Source: a bacterium
GTDB lineage: Bacteria; Patescibacteria; Paceibacteria; UBA9973; UBA2103
Length of the DNA stretch: 9,084 nucleotides
NCBI GenBank assembly: GCA_021812925.1
Contig: JAKAMK010000032.1
Coordinates: 1-9,084, forward strand
Reading direction: 5' to 3'
Shown: positions 6,131 through 9,084 of the stretch, piece after piece
Layout: every line of letters begins with the position of its first letter
Numbering within the stretch: position 1 is the stretch's first letter
The notes under the pieces: generated by a model
Told to the model about the DNA's origin: nothing
Databases searched by the model: none
The model's input: only the letters and a program-made list of their open reading frames with translations
Position numbers and translations under genes: made by a program

Positions 6131-7054
6131 ATGTACATCGCAACGCACCGCAAGGTTTTCTTCTGGATCACGGGACTCGTGCTCGCCGCGGCTATCGGCG
6201 CCATCCTCGTGTATGGCCTCCCCATGGGCATCGACTTCACGGGCGGCTCTCTCATGCAGGTCTCGTACCCGAACGGCCGTCCGTCGCTCGCCGCCATTGA
6301 GACGCAGGTCGCGACGGTACCTTTGGGCGCGGTCTCGGTCATCCCGCTCGGCGCGGACGGTGTATCCATCCGCACGCGCACCATGACGCCCGCTGAGCAT
6401 GCGGCCGTCCTCGCCGCCATCTCGGCGAACGCCCCCACGGATTCGACAAGCTCACCGCAGGCGACCGAGCTCTCGTACACGTCGGTCGGCCCGTCCTTGG
6501 GCAGCCAGTTCGCCTCGAAGGCGCTCTGGGCCATCTTCGCGGTCGTGCTCGCTATCGTGCTTTTCATCGCCTTCGCGTTCCGGAAAGTCTCGCGCCCGGT
6601 TCCTTCTTGGGTCTACGGCCTCGCGGTCATCGTCATCCTCGTGCATGACCTCGTCATCCCGGCCGGCTTCTTTGCCATCTTTGCGCACTTCACGGGCGCC
6701 GAGGTCGATTCGCTCTTCGTGACCGCGCTCCTCGCTCTCCTCGGCTACTCGGTGAACGACACCATCATCATCTTCGACCGCGTTCGCGAGCACCTCGCGA
6801 ACAACGAGAAGACGGGCCACAAGGAGGACTTCGAGACGACGGTGGGGAAGAGCATCTCGGAGACCATGACTCGCTCGGTGAACACCTCGCTCACCGTCGT
6901 GCTCGCTCTCGGCGCGCTCGTCCTCCTCGGCGCGGCGGCGACCCGCACCTTCGCGCTCGTCATGCTCGTCGGCGTCATCGCCGGTACGTACTCCTCGGTG
7001 CTCCTCGCCGCGCCGCTCCTCATTCCGCTTTCGCGCTATTTCGTAAAGAAGTAA
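6131..7054 (+). CDS. secF: Protein translocase subunit SecF
   Basis: This 307-aa partner of SecD completes the SecDF export motor. The first membrane helix (about residues 10-31) is followed by GIDFTGGSLMQV, the hallmark at the start of the external loop. That loop runs to about residue 130, and five hydrophobic segments follow. The conserved GYSVNDTIIIFDRVRE block is at 205-220, with D210 and R217. Length is normal (E. coli 323 aa). Its ATG lies 3 nt after the secD stop and has no Shine-Dalgarno, so translation probably depends on ribosomes arriving from secD. The P-loop kinase gene begins 4 nt after its stop codon. Confidence 0.96.
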   Translation: MYIATHRKVFFWITGLVLAAAIGAILVYGLPMGIDFTGGSLMQVSYPNGRPSLAAIETQVATVPLGAVSVIPLGADGVSIRTRTMTPAEHAAVLAAISANAPTDSTSSPQATELSYTSVGPSLGSQFASKALWAIFAVVLAIVLFIAFAFRKVSRPVPSWVYGLAVIVILVHDLVIPAGFFAIFAHFTGAEVDSLFVTALLALLGYSVNDTIIIFDRVREHLANNEKTGHKEDFETTVGKSISETMTRSVNTSLTVVLALGALVLLGAAATRTFALVMLVGVIAGTYSSVLLAAPLLIPLSRYFVKK

Positions 7055-7058
7055 CCAG

Positions 7059-7607
7059 ATGATTATCGGCATCACCGGCACCAACGGTTCAGGGAAGGGT
7101 ACGGTGGTCGACTATCTCAAGACGAAAGGCTTCGCGCATTACTCGGCGCGGGGCTTTATCGTCTCAGAGATCGAGCGGCGCGGGTTGCCGGTAGACCGCT
7201 CGACCATGAACCAGACGGCAAATGACCTGCGGCTCAAGCATTCGCCTTCATACATAATCGAAGAACTCTATAAGCAGGCTGAGGCGGCAGATGGTGACGC
7301 GATTATTGAGTCGGTGCGCGCACTTGGCGAAGCGGAGTTTCTGCGCGCGCACGGTGCGAAACTCGTTGCCGTCGATGCGGATCGGAAACTCCGGTATGAG
7401 CGCAGCGTCGCGCGCGGTTCGCATACCGACCACGTGGATTTTGACACGTGGGTCACCCAAGAAGAGCGCGAGTGGCACAACGAGGCTGCGCACGACATGG
7501 ACGTGCCGGGCGTCATGGCACTCGCGGACTTCACGATCGAGAACAACGGCACGGTGGAGGAGCTCCGCGCGCAGGTGGACGCCGCGCTCGCGCAGGCTAC
7601 GAAATAA
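7059..7607 (+). CDS. P-loop small-molecule kinase (nucleoside monophosphate kinase / dephospho-CoA kinase-like)
   Basis: This 182-aa protein starts with MIIGITGTNGSGKGT, a Walker A loop at residues 7-15 (K13), and has the size and architecture of nucleotide or CoA-precursor kinases. After the loop, HYSARGFIVSEIERRG resembles the acceptor-binding region. IIESVR follows near the middle, and an arginine-rich stretch (RYERSVARGSHTDH) probably forms the lid. The C-terminal part (ADFTIENNGTVEELR) is typical of dephospho-CoA kinase-like proteins. It does not match adenylate, guanylate or cytidylate kinase clearly enough to name a substrate. It is the third gene of the secDF operon, 4 nt after secF and without a Shine-Dalgarno, which probably reflects shared transcription more than shared function. 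Its end overlaps the convergent UMP kinase gene by 11 bp. Kinase fold is confident; substrate is unknown. Confidence 0.85.
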   Translation: MIIGITGTNGSGKGTVVDYLKTKGFAHYSARGFIVSEIERRGLPVDRSTMNQTANDLRLKHSPSYIIEELYKQAEAADGDAIIESVRALGEAEFLRAHGAKLVAVDADRKLRYERSVARGSHTDHVDFDTWVTQEEREWHNEAAHDMDVPGVMALADFTIENNGTVEELRAQVDAALAQATK

Positions 7608-8286
7608 TCGTGCCCGTGAACGGCTTGCCGTCGATATAGTTGCCGAACTCGGCAAGGTTCGCGCCATTCATGATAGCGACTTCGAGATTGAGCGCCTCGG
7701 CTTCTTTGGCGGCCACGGGGTCGAACGGGGAAGAGAGGCCTGGGTCCCACTCCTCGGGGATGAGCTTCCGGAACTCTGCCCAGCTCGTTCGCTCTATCTT
7801 CTGCGCGCTCGGATCCGTTTTCGGGTCTGCGCTGTATACGTAATCGATGTTCGAAAGGTTCGCCATGCGGTGCGCCCCGAGATTCTTCGCCATGAGAACG
7901 GCGACGTAGTCGGTCGACCAGCCCGGCTGCCAACCGGCGGCGATGGTAATGGGGTCATCCGTCTCTACGTCGATGGTGGGGTTATGGATGACCGTCGGAT
8001 GCGCGTAGCCCGCGAAGATGTTGCGCAGGAGCTGCGCGTTGAGGCGGGTCGAGTGGATGCCGAGCCAGTCGAGGTCTTGGCGCGAGAGCTTCGTCACGGC
8101 ATCCGCCGCGTCCTGGTAGCGGCGCGCGGTCTTGCCGCCGCCGCAGATGATGGTGAAGGAGTAGCCACGCTGCACTTTCTCGAGTACGAGGTCTTTGAAT
8201 CGTCGGAGGAAATCAATAGCAATGCCGTCGGGAACGATTAAAGAACCTCCGACGGACACGACTATTCTCTCGTGCGTTTGTTGCAT
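7597..8286 (-). CDS. pyrH: UMP kinase, archaeal-like type (amino acid kinase family)
   Basis: This 229-aa cytoplasmic enzyme is predicted to phosphorylate UMP to UDP with ATP, feeding RNA, DNA and nucleotide-sugar synthesis. Amino acid kinase marks are clear. VSVGGSL (10-16) binds phosphate, CGGGKTARRYQ (48-58) is the second glycine loop, and QPGWSTDYVAV (120-130) is followed by NLSNIDYVYSADP (143-155), the nucleotide-binding segment. The PGWSTD form resembles archaeal UMP kinases, while typical bacterial PyrH has an FTTD form in this place. The ATG at 8286 is preferred because it puts the first strand close to the N terminus. A TTG at 8298 would add four residues and has GGAG ten bases upstream, so it remains possible. 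The gene has its own promoter, is transcribed away from the rRNA operon and ends within the convergent kinase gene. Confidence 0.88.
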   Translation of the reverse strand: MQQTHERIVVSVGGSLIVPDGIAIDFLRRFKDLVLEKVQRGYSFTIICGGGKTARRYQDAADAVTKLSRQDLDWLGIHSTRLNAQLLRNIFAGYAHPTVIHNPTIDVETDDPITIAAGWQPGWSTDYVAVLMAKNLGAHRMANLSNIDYVYSADPKTDPSAQKIERTSWAEFRKLIPEEWDPGLSSPFDPVAAKEAEALNLEVAIMNGANLAEFGNYIDGKPFTGTIIS

Positions 8287-8316
8287 GAGTCTGGGCAAAG
8301 CGTGACGGCTCCAGTA

Positions 8317-8344
8317 ATCATACTCCCTCGATTAGCTGTGACAA
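8317..8344 (-). promoter_or_regulatory. Promoter of the UMP kinase gene
   Basis: On the minus strand TTGTCA (8344-8339) and TATGAT (8322-8317) are 16 bp apart, both close to consensus. The predicted start near 8310 gives a leader of about 24 nt to the ATG at 8286. It lies back to back with the promoter of the structured RNA. Confidence 0.7.
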
Positions 8345-8345
8345 C

Positions 8346-8373
8346 TTGTGGAATGGGAAATTGCTGCTACAGT
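8346..8373 (+). promoter_or_regulatory. Promoter of the structured RNA upstream of the rRNA operon
   Basis: TTGTGG (8346-8351) and TACAGT (8368-8373) are 16 bp apart. The predicted start near 8380 falls inside the 5' arm (8377-8385) of the stem that closes the RNA structure, so promoter and structure agree with each other. Confidence 0.55.
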
Positions 8374-8379
8374 CTCCCC

Positions 8380-8607
8380 TAGGCCGAATTGCACCCGCGT
8401 CGCTCAGTAGCGCGCGCCTGGGGCATAGCGGATAGGGACGCCGAATCCTTACCAAACAGTTAAGGTCCATAAGTAACGGCTAAGTTCTTTGGAGTAAAGC
8501 CGTTCACCGAAGCTTTGGAGACTCCGGCCAGCCCTCGGATGAAATCCGAAGAGCTAGCCGAATCAGAGTGCTGGTAGGCCTAGGGCCCGTCGCTTGCGAC
8601 GGGCCCT
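8380..8607 (+). ncRNA. Unassigned structured RNA, about 228 nt
   Basis: This stretch has no convincing gene but dense pairing. A closing stem joins CCCTAGGCC (8377-8385) to GGCCTAGGG (8577-8585). Inside it are at least four hairpins. The first spans 8391-8424 with AGCG/CGCT next to a CAGT loop. The second pairs CCTTA with TAAGG (8447-8451, 8461-8465). The third is a perfect AACGGCT/AGCCGTT stem (8475-8481, 8498-8504). The fourth is long, 8526-8540 with 8544-8559. A promoter points into it and a GC-rich hairpin ends it. I find no tmRNA, RNase P, SRP or 5S rRNA signature. Size and a closing stem would allow 6S RNA, but no diagnostic match is visible. The two imperfect pairs of the fourth hairpin are C-A on the plus strand and would be G-U on the minus strand, so the strand is not settled, although the promoter favours plus. 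Confidence 0.55.
8582..8607 (+). terminator. Strong GC hairpin ending the structured RNA
   Basis: AGGGCCCGTCG (8582-8592) and CGACGGGCCCT (8597-8607) form an 11-bp perfect stem with a CTTG loop. No T-run follows, so it is an unusual intrinsic terminator, if it is one. Its first four bases overlap the 3' arm of the closing stem of the structured RNA, so the two helices compete at their border. It separates this transcript from the rRNA promoter that follows. Confidence 0.6.
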
Positions 8608-8619
8608 CACTCGTAGCCC

Positions 8620-8648
8620 TTGACGCCCCTCGGGGCTTCCTATAGTAT
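8620..8648 (+). promoter_or_regulatory. rRNA operon promoter
   Basis: TTGACG (8620-8625) is followed by TAGTAT (8643-8648) at 17 bp; the overlapping TATAGT (8641-8646) at 15 bp is the better hexamer with poorer spacing. The start would be near 8655, about 178 nt before the 16S rRNA. Confidence 0.65.
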
Positions 8649-8700
8649 GGCGCTACCTGCCACTGGGGCTTCCAGAAGGGCAGAAAAGCGAAGAAATGAG

Positions 8701-8716
8701 GGCTCCGAAAGGAGCT
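8701..8716 (+). promoter_or_regulatory. boxB-like hairpin in the rRNA leader
   Basis: GCTCC and GGAGC form a 5-bp stem (extended by a G-T pair) capped by a GAAA tetraloop. It lies upstream of boxA, in the order boxB-boxA known from rRNA antitermination leaders. The role is inferred from position and shape. Confidence 0.45.
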
Positions 8717-8737
8717 CCGGAAGTCTCTTGCGCTCAC

Positions 8738-8749
8738 TTTTCTTTGACA
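8738..8749 (+). promoter_or_regulatory. boxA antitermination element of the rRNA leader
   Basis: TTTTCTTTGACA matches the E. coli rrn boxA TGCTCTTTAACA at 9 of 12 positions. It lies about 84 nt before the 16S rRNA. In known systems this RNA element binds NusB-NusE and keeps RNA polymerase from terminating early. The embedded TTGACA (8744-8749) could be mistaken for a -35 box, but no matching -10 follows. Confidence 0.65.
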
Positions 8750-8773
8750 GCTCAATACGTGTGAAATGAAAAT

Positions 8774-8799
8774 CCTCCGGCGTTAATCCACGCCGGAGG
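8774..8799 (+). other. Stem-loop in the 16S rRNA leader
   Basis: CCTCCGGCG (8774-8782) and CGCCGGAGG (8791-8799) form a perfect 9-bp stem with an 8-nt loop, 33 nt before the predicted 16S start. It may be a processing signal or part of the antitermination leader; the sequence alone does not say which. Confidence 0.65.
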
Positions 8800-8832
8800 T
8801 GAAAGATGATGAATTCTTTTGTTCCGCCTATT

Positions 8833-9084
8833 CTTAATGAGAGTTTGATCCTAGCTCAGGGTGAATGCTGGCGATGTGGATGAGTCATGCAAGTCAAGGG
8901 GGCCCGCAAGGGCAACCGGCAGACGAGGTAGTAACACGTAGGTAGATCCCCCGAAGTCGGGCATAGCCAGTCGAAAGATTGGGTAATTCCCGATAGTCCC
9001 GCAAGGGTAAAGGTTTTTCGCTTCGGGAGTCGCCTGCGTAGTATCAGCTAGTTGGTAGGGTAACGGCCTACCAAGGCTACGACG
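8833..9084 (+). rRNA. 16S ribosomal RNA, 5' part (cut by the window edge)
   Basis: AGAGTTTGATCCTAGCTCAG at 8840-8859 corresponds to E. coli 16S positions 8-27, so the mature 5' end should be near 8833. It is followed by GAATGCTGGCG, CATGCAAGTC, GTAACACGTAGGTA and, near the right edge, AGCTAGTTGGTAGGGTAACGG, all standard early 16S blocks in the correct order. About 252 nt are present, ending near E. coli position 280. Variable regions 1 and 2 are short, and the CCTAGCTCAG form fits a CPR (Parcubacteria-like) organism. The 3' end with the anti-Shine-Dalgarno lies outside the window. Confidence 0.96.

Noticed and set aside
8377..8607. tmRNA, RNase P RNA, SRP RNA or tRNA identity for the structured RNA
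   Set aside because: No tRNA-like acceptor or T-loop (GGTTCRANTCC), no encoded tag, no GAGGAAAGTCC or ACAGAA of RNase P, and no GGAAGGAAGCAGCC loop of SRP RNA on either strand.
8504..8755. An 83-codon minus-strand frame across the rRNA promoter and leader
   Set aside because: It overlaps the structured RNA, the rRNA promoter and the boxB-like hairpin, and its translation has no domain features.
8744..8772. A second rRNA promoter starting with TTGACA at 8744
   Set aside because: No acceptable -10 hexamer lies 16-18 bp downstream, and the TTGACA is better explained as part of boxA.

Overview
The window most likely comes from a GC-rich member of the Candidate Phyla Radiation (Patescibacteria), probably the Parcubacteria/Kaiserbacteria side. 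The evidence is the style of the 5' part of the 16S rRNA at the right edge (a CCTAGCTCAG variant of the usual CCTGGCTCAG block, short variable regions), short versions of housekeeping proteins (SecD 439 aa, FolD 266 aa), a UMP kinase with an archaeal-type signature, and genes that start almost directly at their promoters without Shine-Dalgarno sites. This placement rests on pattern recognition, not on a search. TAA, TAG and TGA all act as stops, so there is no sign of the TGA-recoded code of some CPR lineages.

Layout: (1) 29-2653, + strand: a promoter, a membrane sugar-1-phosphate transferase of the WbaP/WcaJ type and an extended-SDR sugar epimerase/dehydratase, together a small surface-glycan module. 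(2) 2609-2963: a hairpin-rich intergenic region with a ~52-bp direct repeat, an inverted partial copy, a 100-bp stem-loop and a 45-bp near-perfect palindrome. The first repeat copy runs into the 3' end of the epimerase gene and encodes its last 14 residues. (3) 2991-3791 +: a divergent FolD (one-carbon metabolism), which converges with a patatin-like lipase (3782-4714, -). The two stop codons lie inside one shared 11-bp hairpin. (4) 4748-4798: back-to-back promoters with overlapping -35 boxes drive the patatin gene leftward and secD rightward. (5) 4808-7607 +: a tight secD-secF-P-loop kinase operon. (6) 7597-8286 -: UMP kinase, overlapping the kinase gene tail to tail by 11 bp. (7) 8317-8373: a second back-to-back promoter pair, for the UMP kinase gene (-) and for an unassigned structured RNA (+, about 8380-8607) closed by a 9-bp stem and ending in a strong GC hairpin. 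(8) 8620-9084 +: rRNA promoter, a leader with a boxB-like hairpin, boxA and a further stem-loop, then the first ~252 nt of 16S rRNA, cut by the window edge.

Functionally this is mostly core metabolism and export: lipid-linked glycan priming, folate one-carbon units, preprotein translocation, pyrimidine nucleotide synthesis and ribosome synthesis. The patatin gene stands out by lower GC, less biased codons and the only clearly placed Shine-Dalgarno site. The parts least explained by known families are the structured RNA upstream of the rRNA operon and the repeat/palindrome block at 2609-2963.
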